Shown here piece after piece: positions 24,619 through 33,264 of a stretch of DNA of 46,943 bases. Origin of the DNA: a virus; IMG/VR virus record IMGVR_UViG_3300008448_000157, positions 1 to 46,943 of that record. The stretch is one strand, 5' to 3'. Position numbers and translations under genes: made by a program. Below the pieces are notes generated by a model, which saw only the letters and a program-made list of their open reading frames with translations, searched no databases and was not told the origin of the DNA. The first letter of the stretch is position 1. Each line of letters opens with the position of its first letter.

Positions 24619-25437
24619 ATGAACCTTAACGAACTACGCAAGAAGCACGAAGAACTCCTCAAGGGCAAGTCCGCTAGCAACAGTGAGGGCGGGCTGGATA
24701 AGTACCTCAAGGTCGAGCCGGGAAAGAATACTATCCGCATCCTTCCCTGGAAGGATGATTCAAAGCCTTTCTACGCTGAGGCTATCATTCACCGCTTTGT
24801 GAATGAGGAGGGTAAGCTCCAAAACTACTACTGCCGTAAGACTCAGAACGAGGCTTGCCCAGTTTGTGATTTCTACTTTGAGCTTTGGAAGATGCACAAG
24901 GAGCTTGGTCTCCCACCAAAGGCGAAGTCGAAGTTCGGCGATATGGCTACCAAGATTAAGGGTACGCCACGTTACTACATGAACGTCGTGGATCGTCGCC
25001 AACTGGAGAGCAAGTCAGACGATATTGCTGGTGCCTTGAAGATTCTTTCGACCGGACAGAAGGTCTTTAAGAAGGTTCTCGATGGCGTGTTCAATACGGA
25101 GTTGATGGACGAGAATGATCCAGACAACACTAATGTTCTTTCACTCAAGAAGGGAAATGATTTCGTCCTTGAGCTAGGAAAGAGCGGAGAGTTCAACAAC
25201 TACGATCAGTCAACCTTCCGCATCAAGAAGACTGCGGCTGGTTCGGATCGTGATATCAAGATCTGGATGGAGGTCATGCATGATATTCATGGATCCATCA
25301 AGATCGGAGAGTATGATGAGGGTAAGCGAATTGTTGAGGCTCTTCGTGTTTCCCTAGACACCTCGATGTCGCCAAGTCGGTCAAACGATGACGATGACAT
25401 GGGTGAGAGAAAGTTTAACAAGGAAGTACAAGTATGA
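24619..25437 (+). CDS. 32: Single-stranded DNA-binding protein, T4 gp32-like
   Basis: 272 aa. The basic N-terminus (LRKKHEELLKGKSAS) matches the LAST-like motif used for cooperative binding. The core has the gp32 zinc site H58...C72...C80-x2-C83, close in spacing to T4's His-Cys-Cys-Cys, then OB-fold strands (GTPRYYMNVVDRR). The acidic C-terminus (NDDDDMGER) would contact other replication proteins. It coats single-stranded DNA at forks and in recombination. Stop and next start overlap as ATGA. Confidence 0.93.
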   Translation: MNLNELRKKHEELLKGKSASNSEGGLDKYLKVEPGKNTIRILPWKDDSKPFYAEAIIHRFVNEEGKLQNYYCRKTQNEACPVCDFYFELWKMHKELGLPPKAKSKFGDMATKIKGTPRYYMNVVDRRQLESKSDDIAGALKILSTGQKVFKKVLDGVFNTELMDENDPDNTNVLSLKKGNDFVLELGKSGEFNNYDQSTFRIKKTAAGSDRDIKIWMEVMHDIHGSIKIGEYDEGKRIVEALRVSLDTSMSPSRSNDDDDMGERKFNKEVQV

Positions 25438-25982
25438 AGAAGTTAATGTTTGCATTCCTGGCTTTAGCCCTGCTGGTTACTCCAGCTTGCCAGAATCTTG
25501 AGGGCCTGAGTGTTGCTACGACGGATTGTCTAATCAATCCTGAGGATATCAGCAGCGACAAGGTTCTAGTTATCCCATCAGAAGATCTTCCAAGAGAGAT
25601 CGCTGAGAGTGAGAAGCTAGAGGGGAAGAAGGTAATTATTGCTCCAACGGAGATTCTTAAGCCAGAGTGTGTAAAGGTAGAGATCCCAAATCCAAGCACT
25701 GATTTATGGGGATGGCTGCTTGGAACTCTTGGAGTCGCTGCGGGAGTGGCATCAATTTGGATTCCAAAGCTAGCTCTGCTAGAGGGATTCTTTGCTCTGC
25801 TGTCCCGTAGAAAGAGAGAGCACTATGTTGCTGCTGCTAAGGCTGTCGTGCCTTACGATGGAAATGTTGATATGAAGAGTGCAGTTTCTAGTTTAGCAAA
25901 AGCGTTGGGTATACTCCATACCAATACGGCTACAACGAAGCCAACGGATGGAGGCGGGAGCACTCCACAAGCTGCTGCCTAG
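25434..25982 (+). CDS. Predicted lipoprotein with a later membrane segment
   Basis: 182 aa. A signal peptide MKKLMFAFLALALLVTPAC ends in a lipobox-like TPAC (C19), predicting a lipid-anchored protein. A second hydrophobic stretch WLLGTLGVAAGVASIWI lies near residues 93-112, and the C-terminus is Thr/Gly/Ala-rich. It is coupled to gp32 by ATGA, an odd neighbour for an envelope protein. Possible roles are a lysis protein, a superinfection block or surface alteration; none is shown. A strong terminator follows. Confidence 0.75.
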   Translation: MKKLMFAFLALALLVTPACQNLEGLSVATTDCLINPEDISSDKVLVIPSEDLPREIAESEKLEGKKVIIAPTEILKPECVKVEIPNPSTDLWGWLLGTLGVAAGVASIWIPKLALLEGFFALLSRRKREHYVAAAKAVVPYDGNVDMKSAVSSLAKALGILHTNTATTKPTDGGGSTPQAAA

Positions 25983-26002
25983 TTAATCTAGCTTGAGCTT
26001 TT

Positions 26003-26040
26003 ACCCCTCTGCGACTTCGGAGCGCAGAGGGGTTTTTTTA
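26003..26040 (+). terminator. Rho-independent terminator after lipoprotein gene
   Basis: A perfect 11-bp GC-rich stem (26003-26013, core ACCCCTCTGCG, with 26023-26033), a 9-nt loop holding CTTCGG, and a T run. It closes the replication operon before the glycan island. Confidence 0.96.
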
Positions 26041-26075
26041 TTTATATTACGAATCATTTAACTATAATGATTCGT
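26041..26075 (+). promoter_or_regulatory. Promoter of glycan island with TATAAT 7 nt before the start
   Basis: TATAAT (26063-26068) ends 7 nt before the ATG at 26076, with a weak TTTATA -35 at 26041-26046 (16-nt spacer). No Shine-Dalgarno. This would give a leaderless or nearly leaderless message. It directly follows the terminator. Confidence 0.6.
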
Positions 26076-27266
26076 ATGTCAGACAAACTAAAAATATTAG
26101 TATTTCACCCCAATACAGGCGGATGTGCATATTACAGAAGCCTAATGCCCTACCATAAATTACTTGAACTTTATCCAGATAAAGTAGAAATTAGGTTTGA
26201 TGATAATCCACTTAAATTAAATTTAAAAACTGGCAAGTTTGATTATCCAGGTGCAGAGCTTGATGAGGCTCCTGAATGCATAAAGTGGGCGCACGTTGTA
26301 TTGATTAATAACATAAGTAACTTTGGGGGAGGTTATACAGCTAGAGTTCAGGGTCTAGCATTAAAAGCTAAGAAGTTTGTCCACTTCGACACAGATGATC
26401 TCCTGACCGAGCTTTACGAAGAACATCATCTTATAGATGTGTACAAAAATCAAGGCTTGAGTGATCTAACAAAGCACCTGTACCAGAACTCTCACCTAGT
26501 AACGGTCACTCAGATAAAGTTTGCGGAAAGAATAAAGCCATTCTGTCGTAATATTTTAGCTGTAGTAAAGAACGCTATTGACTACAACTTACCTTGCTGG
26601 AATCATCAGAAAACTAAATCAAAGGCAGTTAGAGTTGGATGGGCAGGGGGTATTCATCACAACCCAGACGTTAAAGTATTCTCGTCTGTGCCTCATCTAG
26701 TTAATCAGAAGGTCGGAAGAGAAAACGTATTCTGGGATTTTTACGGGATGCCACCTCCACCACAGAATGAGAAAGAGAAAGAGGATTGGCAGAATAAAGT
26801 ATGGGACAAGTACAAGGCTGAACTGTTAAAAGGTTTTAAGGGTCAGCGTAACTGGAATACTCATTATGCTGTAGGGCCACATGAATATGGCGTGTTCTAT
26901 TCAAACATGGATATAGCTATAGCTCCTTTGAAGATGAATACATTCAACGACTCCAAGTCAGATATCAAGGTAGCTGAGGCAGGCAGATACAAAGTTCCTC
27001 TAATAGCGTCGAACGTAGGCTGCTACAGCGACACCATAGTCAATGGTAAGACCGGATATCTCCTCGACCCAGATGCACCTAAAACTGAATGGGTGAGAAT
27101 CTTATCTAAGGTCGCAACGGATCACAAGTTACGGCAGGAGATGGGCGAGAACTTGCACGCCATAACAGAGGAACTGTTTAACATAAACAAAGTAGTTAAG
27201 TACCGTTTAGATGTTTATGAGCAGTGCTTTAAGGCTTTTGGAATGGATCCAAGGAGTAAACAATGA
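26076..27266 (+). CDS. Glycosyltransferase, GT4-like
   Basis: 396 aa with a GT-B fold layout: N-terminal Rossmann half starting KILVFHPNTGGCAYYR, and a C-terminal half with VRVGWAGGIHHNPD, then SNMDIAIAPLK and DIKVAEAGRYKVPLIASNVG followed by NGKTGYLLDPD, the sugar-nucleotide binding region of GT4 enzymes. It probably adds a sugar to a growing glycan; donor and acceptor are unknown. ATG 26076 is preferred to 26067 because it fits the TATAAT spacing; both are in frame. Base composition here is still like the genome core, unlike the AT-rich genes downstream. Confidence 0.82.
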   Translation: MSDKLKILVFHPNTGGCAYYRSLMPYHKLLELYPDKVEIRFDDNPLKLNLKTGKFDYPGAELDEAPECIKWAHVVLINNISNFGGGYTARVQGLALKAKKFVHFDTDDLLTELYEEHHLIDVYKNQGLSDLTKHLYQNSHLVTVTQIKFAERIKPFCRNILAVVKNAIDYNLPCWNHQKTKSKAVRVGWAGGIHHNPDVKVFSSVPHLVNQKVGRENVFWDFYGMPPPPQNEKEKEDWQNKVWDKYKAELLKGFKGQRNWNTHYAVGPHEYGVFYSNMDIAIAPLKMNTFNDSKSDIKVAEAGRYKVPLIASNVGCYSDTIVNGKTGYLLDPDAPKTEWVRILSKVATDHKLRQEMGENLHAITEELFNINKVVKYRLDVYEQCFKAFGMDPRSKQ

Positions 27267-28051
27267 TTAAAATATTAACAGGTTATTCAAATGTTGGGGG
27301 ATCGACAACAGCGTTAGCTGCTTTGTGCAACCTATTTAATGATAATAAAATGCCATGTGAACTTTACGGACCCACAGATTGGGTTAAAAGTAAACTAAAC
27401 GGTAATTACTACAAACCATTAAATTCAGCACAATTTAATAAAGAAGATACTGTAATTTATCACTTTTTAGGCGTAACCCAGCGATTAGAGGTTAAAAAGT
27501 TAATTTTGTCATGCCATGAAACAAATGTTTTCCCAATTAAAGAAGTTAAACCAGCATATGATGCTCTTCATTTTGTTTCTAAATTTCAAAAAGACTGGCA
27601 AGGGGTTGACGGTGTAGTTATTCCGAATGTAATTACAAAGTACAAAAAATCACAAAAAAGAACTACTAATAAAGTAGCAGGGATAGTAGGAAGTATTGAC
27701 CCTCATAAACAAACTCATTTATCTATAAAAAGAGCTTTGGAAGATAAGAACATATCAAAAATAGAGTTGTGGGGGCAAATAACAACTTTTGAATATTTTT
27801 GGAATGAAGTATATCCTTTATTAAATGAAAATATTTCTTATCACGGAGCTTCAAAAGATATGCAGAAAGTATATGACAGATTAGACGTTGTATTTTCTTC
27901 ATCGCTTCGTGAGTGTCTACCAATGATTCAAGCTGAGTGCCATTTAGCTGGGGTAGAATTCCGAGGACTTCCAGAGAATACTCGCTCACTAGAAGATTAC
28001 ATTTTTGATGATCAGGAGATCTTAAATAAATGGAAAGAGTTATTGTCTTAA
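27263..28051 (+). CDS. Glycosyltransferase-like protein, GT-B fold
   Basis: 262 aa. The start KILTGYSNVGGSTTALAAL is the glycine-rich loop of GT4-type enzymes. The middle has VAGIVGSIDPHKQTHLSIKR, and RLDVVFSSSLRECLPMIQAE near residue 210-229 is the donor-site E-x7-E-like region. It is shorter than usual for GT-B enzymes. It overlaps its upstream neighbour by ATGA and the next gene by 22 nt. It is strongly AT-rich, unlike the replication genes. Confidence 0.7.
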   Translation: MIKILTGYSNVGGSTTALAALCNLFNDNKMPCELYGPTDWVKSKLNGNYYKPLNSAQFNKEDTVIYHFLGVTQRLEVKKLILSCHETNVFPIKEVKPAYDALHFVSKFQKDWQGVDGVVIPNVITKYKKSQKRTTNKVAGIVGSIDPHKQTHLSIKRALEDKNISKIELWGQITTFEYFWNEVYPLLNENISYHGASKDMQKVYDRLDVVFSSSLRECLPMIQAECHLAGVEFRGLPENTRSLEDYIFDDQEILNKWKELLS

Positions 28052-28746
28052 CTACTATTTACAATTGCGATAAGTATTTATCAAAGTGCCTAGAAAGTAT
28101 AAAAAATCAAACTTATACAAACTGGGTATGTTATTTACTAAATGATTTATCTACAGATAATTCTAAGCAAATAGCCGAAGAGTATTGCTCTTCGGATTCA
28201 AGATTTGTACTGATTAATAATGATAAAAAGTATTATCAACCTGGGAACTATGATCAAATATTGAGATCAGACTTAGCTCAAAACGAAGATATCATAATTG
28301 AAGTAGATGGTGACGATTGGCTAGCGACTAAGGAAGCTTTTCAAAAAGTAATAAATGAACATCGAAAAGGATATTTGATCACTCATGGTAGTTTTAAATA
28401 TTCTGATGGTAGGCTAGGATTCTCTAAACCTTTAACAGTCAATCAACTTAGAACATCTATAGCTAATGCGACTCATTTACGAAGCTGGAGAGCCAAGCTT
28501 TGGAAGGCTATTAATAAAGAAGATCTTTTTGTGAATGGTTGGTACGCGGAGACAGCCGGGGATGTCTTTTTCATGCTCCCTATGCTTGAAATGGCAGGGG
28601 ATAATAAAATTATTCACATGAAGGATATTCTTTATATTTATAATGAAACAAATCCTATAAATGATCACAAAGTTAATATCTTAAAACAATTAAGATATGC
28701 TTCTTTAGGAAGATCATATAATTCATACAAAAAAATCTATAATTAA
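28030..28746 (+). CDS. Glycosyltransferase, GT2 family
   Basis: 238 aa, GT-A fold. VIVLTTIYNCDKYLSKCLES then TYTNWVCYLLNDLSTDNS is the GT2 N-terminal domain, and EVDGDDWL (about residues 92-99) carries the DxD-type metal site. Such enzymes transfer sugars from nucleotide-sugar donors; the specific sugar cannot be told. It starts within the preceding gene. Confidence 0.85.
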   Translation: MERVIVLTTIYNCDKYLSKCLESIKNQTYTNWVCYLLNDLSTDNSKQIAEEYCSSDSRFVLINNDKKYYQPGNYDQILRSDLAQNEDIIIEVDGDDWLATKEAFQKVINEHRKGYLITHGSFKYSDGRLGFSKPLTVNQLRTSIANATHLRSWRAKLWKAINKEDLFVNGWYAETAGDVFFMLPMLEMAGDNKIIHMKDILYIYNETNPINDHKVNILKQLRYASLGRSYNSYKKIYN

Positions 28747-28748
28747 AA

Positions 28749-29489
28749 ATGATTTCATCGTTTATACAGGGTGGCCTTGGTAATCAATTATTTCAGATTG
28801 CTGCTGGAGCTTCGTTAGCTAAAGATTTATCAACAGATTTTTTTTTGAATGACGGGCAACATTTTTTACCATTTCAAGGCAGTAGAGTAGAAACATATAA
28901 AGATAACATATTAAAAAACATAAAATTTAAAAATTTAAATAATCAAATTTTTGATTCTATTTATCATTACGAAGATTTAAAATACTTAGAAATACCAAAA
29001 AAAGATAATTTGGTTTTAGTTGGTTACTTTCAATCAGAAAAATATTTTTTACATAATGAAAAGTATATAACTTCTTTATTTAATCTAAATTTTATAGATT
29101 TACCTAAAAAATCTGTTTCTATTCATATTAGAAGAGGGGACTATTTAAATAATCCAGATGTACATCCTGCGCTCTCTGCTGATTATTACTATAAAGCATT
29201 AGAAGTCATAAATGATTATTCAAACATTTATGTTTTAACAGACTCAGATCTTCCAAAAAATTTTAATATAAAAAATATGCAAATTATAAAACATGGGAAA
29301 GACTATGATGACCTAGCTTTTATGGCTAGTTGTGACAATAATATAATTGCTAATTCTACTTTTAGTTGGTGGGCAGCATACCTTAATAGAAACAAAAACA
29401 AAAAAATTGTTGCTCCTAAGAATTGGTTTGGGCCAAAAGGCCCAAAAAATTGGGAAGATATTTATTGCAAAGATTGGGAGGTAATATGA
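28749..29489 (+). CDS. Alpha-1,2-fucosyltransferase, GT11
   Basis: 246 aa with GT11 motifs: IQGGLGNQLFQIAAG at the start, SIHIRRGDYL in the middle (GDP-fucose binding), and NSTFSWWAAYL near the C-terminus. It would move fucose from GDP-fucose onto a galactose-type acceptor. GDP-fucose can be made by the two enzymes encoded 5 kb downstream. Very AT-rich. The stop overlaps the next ATG (ATGA). Confidence 0.9.
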   Translation: MISSFIQGGLGNQLFQIAAGASLAKDLSTDFFLNDGQHFLPFQGSRVETYKDNILKNIKFKNLNNQIFDSIYHYEDLKYLEIPKKDNLVLVGYFQSEKYFLHNEKYITSLFNLNFIDLPKKSVSIHIRRGDYLNNPDVHPALSADYYYKALEVINDYSNIYVLTDSDLPKNFNIKNMQIIKHGKDYDDLAFMASCDNNIIANSTFSWWAAYLNRNKNKKIVAPKNWFGPKGPKNWEDIYCKDWEVI

Positions 29490-30796
29490 ATTTTTTTTCA
29501 GTGGCGATCCCAGCGTATGAAATGCATGGCAAAGGATCTGATTTTTTAGAATTTAGTTTCTCTAAACTTGAGTTTCAGTCTTTTAAAGATTTTGAAGTAG
29601 TAGTCTCTGATCATTCTTTAAATAATGATATAAAATTACTTTGTGAAAGATGGAAAGATAAATTAAATATAAAATATGTTCTAAATACAGAAAACAGAGG
29701 CAACTCTTCCGCAAATTTAAACAATGCAATCAAGCATTGTTCTGGATCTTGGATAAAAATTTTATTTCAAGATGATTTTCTTTATTGTGAAAATTCACTT
29801 AATACAATTTATGAATCAATAAAAGATTCAGATTTTTGGGTTGTTAATGGAAGTATACACTCTACTGATCAATTAAACTTTTTTAATAAATTTACTCCAA
29901 GTTGGAGTGATAACCTACATTTGGGAATTAATACAATAAGTTCTCCTAGTGTTGTTTGTTTTAAAAATTTAAAAAACAATATAATTTTTGACTCAAGTTT
30001 AATATGGATGATGGATATTGATTATTATTTAAGAATGAATGATAGATTTGGGAATCCTAAGATTATAACTAGCACTATAACTGTCAACAGGCTGTGGGAA
30101 AACCAACTTTCAAATACGATTACTCAGGAAACAAAGAAAAAAGAAACTGATATTGTGACTTATAAAAATGAAATAAGAAAAAATTTAGAAACTGTTTTCA
30201 ATAATTTAATTAATAAAAATTTACCAAATGAACTTTTGTTTGGATTGGGTATTGTTGACATTAATGAACATTTACAAACTTTAAAATCCTTAGCGTCGGA
30301 GTGTACTTTAGTTACAGAGTTAGGGACAAGATTTGCCATATCTACGATGGCTTTGCTAATGGGAAGACCCTCTAAAGTTATTTCTGTTGATCTTAATTAT
30401 CATTTTTTTAAACCTCATGAGAAAAGAATTTTAGATTTTGCAAAAGCGTGCGGTGTAGATTTCTCATTTATTGAAGCGGACGATTTGGCTATTGAACTAG
30501 AGAATACTGATTTATTATTTATAGATACATTACACACTTACGATCAGTTGACAAAAGAACTTGAAAAGCATTCTAGTAAAGTTAATAAGTACATAGTTTT
30601 GCATGACACGGAAACTTTTAAAAATGTTGATGAAGCTTTTTATCAAAATGGTAAAGTTTCTACAGAAGTAAAAAAAGGGGATAAACAAGGCTTATGGCCT
30701 GCTGTAGAATATTTTTTAAATTGTAATTTAAATTGGGGGGTTTATCGGCATTATTCAAACAACAACGGACTAACAATTTTAAAAAGAAAAAAATGA
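29486..30796 (+). CDS. Fusion of GT2-type glycosyltransferase and SAM-type methyltransferase-like domain
   Basis: 436 aa. Residues 1-230 are GT2-like (SVAIPAYEMHGKG, FEVVVSDHS, FQDDFLY as metal site). From about 250, a Rossmann methyltransferase-type domain follows: VTELGTRFAISTMALLMGRP (SAM loop), VISVDLN, LLFIDTLHTYDQLTKELEKH and YIVLHDTETF, as in Methyltransf_24/cephalosporin-hydroxylase-like proteins. One chain could add a sugar and methylate it. ATG 29486 (ATGA overlap) is preferred to an upstream codon at 29423. Confidence 0.78.
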   Translation: MNFFSVAIPAYEMHGKGSDFLEFSFSKLEFQSFKDFEVVVSDHSLNNDIKLLCERWKDKLNIKYVLNTENRGNSSANLNNAIKHCSGSWIKILFQDDFLYCENSLNTIYESIKDSDFWVVNGSIHSTDQLNFFNKFTPSWSDNLHLGINTISSPSVVCFKNLKNNIIFDSSLIWMMDIDYYLRMNDRFGNPKIITSTITVNRLWENQLSNTITQETKKKETDIVTYKNEIRKNLETVFNNLINKNLPNELLFGLGIVDINEHLQTLKSLASECTLVTELGTRFAISTMALLMGRPSKVISVDLNYHFFKPHEKRILDFAKACGVDFSFIEADDLAIELENTDLLFIDTLHTYDQLTKELEKHSSKVNKYIVLHDTETFKNVDEAFYQNGKVSTEVKKGDKQGLWPAVEYFLNCNLNWGVYRHYSNNNGLTILKRKK

Positions 30797-31458
30797 TAAA
30801 TTTAAATCAAGTAACTCTAGCATTAATGACTTCTGTAAATTTAGAAAGATCTATTAAAGCAATTGAATACAGTACTAAAAATATAAATTTTAAACAAGTT
30901 AAATTATTTACAGATAAAAGTATAAATCATAAAACAATAGAGATTGTTCCTGTGCCTAAGATGTCATCAACTGATGATTACAGTTACAATGTAATATATG
31001 AATTGCCAAAACATATAACAACTGACTATGTTTTAATAATACAAGAGGATGGATTCATTATAAATCCTAATCTTTGGCAAAATGAATTTTTAAATTATGA
31101 CTATATTGGAGCACCATTTCCTTTGCCTAGAGACCATTTCTCTTACAGAGATGCAAAGAGCAATATATTCAGAGTTGGAAATGGTGGATTTTCATTAAGA
31201 AGTAAAAAATTATTAAATATTCCAATTAAATTAAATTTACCTTGGAAGTCTTTTCATGGATTTTACAATGAAGATGGTTTTATTTGTGCAATGAATAGAC
31301 ATATTTATGAAGACAATGGGTGTGTTTTTGCGCCTTTGGATATTGCAATTAAATTTTCTTTTGAACACTCAATTGAAAATAACATTAATGTTAAAACCTT
31401 TGGTTTTCACGGAAAACATAATTTTGCTTATATGAGTTTGTTAGATGATAATAAATGA
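30793..31458 (+). CDS. DUF5672-like putative glycosyltransferase
   Basis: 221 aa. YVLIIQEDGFIINPNLW with YDYIGAPFPL, GNGGFSLRSKKL and FYNEDGFICAMNR are the hallmark segments of the DUF5672 group, a GT-A-like family with EDG as probable metal site. The acceptor is unknown. It overlaps the preceding gene (ATGA) and the next one by 14 nt. AT-rich. Confidence 0.8.
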   Translation: MINLNQVTLALMTSVNLERSIKAIEYSTKNINFKQVKLFTDKSINHKTIEIVPVPKMSSTDDYSYNVIYELPKHITTDYVLIIQEDGFIINPNLWQNEFLNYDYIGAPFPLPRDHFSYRDAKSNIFRVGNGGFSLRSKKLLNIPIKLNLPWKSFHGFYNEDGFICAMNRHIYEDNGCVFAPLDIAIKFSFEHSIENNINVKTFGFHGKHNFAYMSLLDDNK

Positions 31459-32326
31459 AATAAAAAAAGGCCAAGGACTTGGTAATCAGTTATTTTGTTA
31501 TGTATCAACAAGATGTATAGCAAAAGACAATGGGTATGATTTTGGATTTATGGGCACAGAATTTTTAGGAGACGTAAGATATAACTCTGAAGGTTTATAT
31601 TTTATGAACTTAGACATGGGTAAGCCACCAAAAGAAGTTTGTAGTACCTATACGGAACATTCCACCAGAGTAAAGTTTAACACTTGCTACCATGATATGA
31701 TCCATGGATGTGATGTTAGAAGTTACGATAAAGAGTTACATAATGTAAAAGACAATACTTTGATAGATGGTATTATGCAAGATCAAAAATATTTTTATCA
31801 TCATATTAAAGATATAAAAAATTGGTTAAAATTAAAAACTGAATATGATTCTTATGAATTTTACAAAGATAATTTATGCATACTAAATTTTAGAGGCGGG
31901 GAATACACGAATCACCCCGAGTTATTTCTTTCTAGAAATTATTGGGTTAATGCTATGAATAATATGTTGAAATTAAATCCAAATATGGTATTTAAAGTGA
32001 TAACAGATGATGTAACTTCAGCAAAAAGAATGCTTCCAGAGCTAGAATGTTTTCATTTTGATATTGCGAAAGATTACGCATCAATAAAAAATTCTAAGTA
32101 TGTGATATTATCTAATTCAACATTCGCTTGCTTTCCAGTTTTTACAAGTGAAACTATAGAGTGGGTTATAGCACCAAAATACTGGTCTAGACATAATTTA
32201 TCTAACGGGTACTGGGCAACTGAACAAAATCTATATCAAGGCTGGATGTGGCAGGATAGAGAAGGCGAGCTTTATACTTATGATCAATGTGTTGAAGAGC
32301 TTAAGAATTATAACCAGTTTATATAA
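31445..32326 (+). CDS. Second GT11-like fucosyltransferase
   Basis: 293 aa. QGLGNQLFCYVSTR at the N-terminus, LNFRGGEYTNHPELFLS in the middle (compare HxRRGDY in standard GT11) and LSNSTFACFPVFTSE near the end follow the GT11 order. The HIRRGDY motif is changed to NFRGGEY, so donor handling may differ. With the gene at 28749 it makes two fucosyltransferase-type enzymes of different sequence in one cluster. A 113-nt gap follows. Confidence 0.78.
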   Translation: MIINEIKKGQGLGNQLFCYVSTRCIAKDNGYDFGFMGTEFLGDVRYNSEGLYFMNLDMGKPPKEVCSTYTEHSTRVKFNTCYHDMIHGCDVRSYDKELHNVKDNTLIDGIMQDQKYFYHHIKDIKNWLKLKTEYDSYEFYKDNLCILNFRGGEYTNHPELFLSRNYWVNAMNNMLKLNPNMVFKVITDDVTSAKRMLPELECFHFDIAKDYASIKNSKYVILSNSTFACFPVFTSETIEWVIAPKYWSRHNLSNGYWATEQNLYQGWMWQDREGELYTYDQCVEELKNYNQFI

Positions 32327-32439
32327 CTTCTCGCTATAATTAATAAATGGAATAATGTTATGAGAAGATCATTAATAGAGATATGATGATTATTTAATAA
32401 TCATTACTCATAAGATCAACGAGCTTAAGTAAAAATTCA
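32327..32439 (+). promoter_or_regulatory. Intergenic gap inside glycan island: TATAAT box and AT-rich hairpin
   Basis: TATAAT (32335-32340) sits in an AT-rich gap. A perfect 9-bp inverted repeat with a 1-nt loop (32386-32394 with 32396-32404) follows. Several ATGs (32347, 32355, 32360) open frames of 2 to 8 codons only. It likely provides a fresh promoter for the second half of the island. Confidence 0.45.
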
Positions 32440-33264
32440 ATGAGAAAAATATACGATTGTTTTTTGTTTTACAATGAACTTGATTTATTAGATCTGAGGT
32501 TTAAAATTCTTGATGATGTGGTTGATTTTTTTGTAATAGCAGAATCAAATAAAACTTTTTCTAATCAAGATAAAGAATTGATCTTTGAAAAGAATAAAAA
32601 CAGATATTCAAAATTTTTACATAAAATTATTCATGTAAAAATTTTAGATAATCCTAATGAATTTTTAAATTATGACAATAGGGTTGACCGAGAAGCCATA
32701 ATGTCAAAAAAATCTGGGATATTTCATCCTCATGAGCATCAGTGGGGGCGAGAGACCTATCAAAGGGAGTGTATTGCGCGGGGTTTGGTAGGTTGTAAGG
32801 ACGATGATTTTATATTGATATCTGATGTTGATGAGATACCAAATCCAAAACTATTACTCTCCTTGGAGTTAAATAAAAATTATTGTTTCGAACAGAGGAT
32901 GTTTTACTACTACATTAATTGTTTGAAGCAGGAAGCCTGGGCGGGGACGAAGGCAGTTCCCTATAGTTTATTAAAAAATAATCCTGTAAATTTTATAAGA
33001 CAAAATAAGTTTACGGAAATTACTTTACACGAAGGCGGATGGCACTTTTCATTTTTAGGGGATGAAACTTTTATAAAGAATAAAATTAAATCTTATTCTC
33101 ACCAAGAATTTAATAATGATTTTATTTTAAATTCTATAAAATCTAATATAGATGCTTGTAACGATCCGTTTTTTAGAGGAAAATTAATGGTTGTCCCATT
33201 GGATGGATCATTCCCAGACGAGGTTCGTAGAAACTTAAGCAGCTATAAGCACTGGATAAAATGA
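32440..33264 (+). CDS. GT17-like N-acetylglucosaminyltransferase family protein
   Basis: 274 aa. IYDCFLFYNELDLLDLRF, VDFFVIAESNKTFS, FILISDVDEIPNP and GGWHFSFLG give the full motif order of GT17 enzymes (beta-1,4-mannosyl-glycoprotein N-acetylglucosaminyltransferase type), with DVD as metal site. Such genes are frequent in marine phage glycan clusters. The donor sugar is by family only. No Shine-Dalgarno is visible. The stop overlaps the next ATG (ATGA). Confidence 0.85.
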   Translation: MRKIYDCFLFYNELDLLDLRFKILDDVVDFFVIAESNKTFSNQDKELIFEKNKNRYSKFLHKIIHVKILDNPNEFLNYDNRVDREAIMSKKSGIFHPHEHQWGRETYQRECIARGLVGCKDDDFILISDVDEIPNPKLLLSLELNKNYCFEQRMFYYYINCLKQEAWAGTKAVPYSLLKNNPVNFIRQNKFTEITLHEGGWHFSFLGDETFIKNKIKSYSHQEFNNDFILNSIKSNIDACNDPFFRGKLMVVPLDGSFPDEVRRNLSSYKHWIK

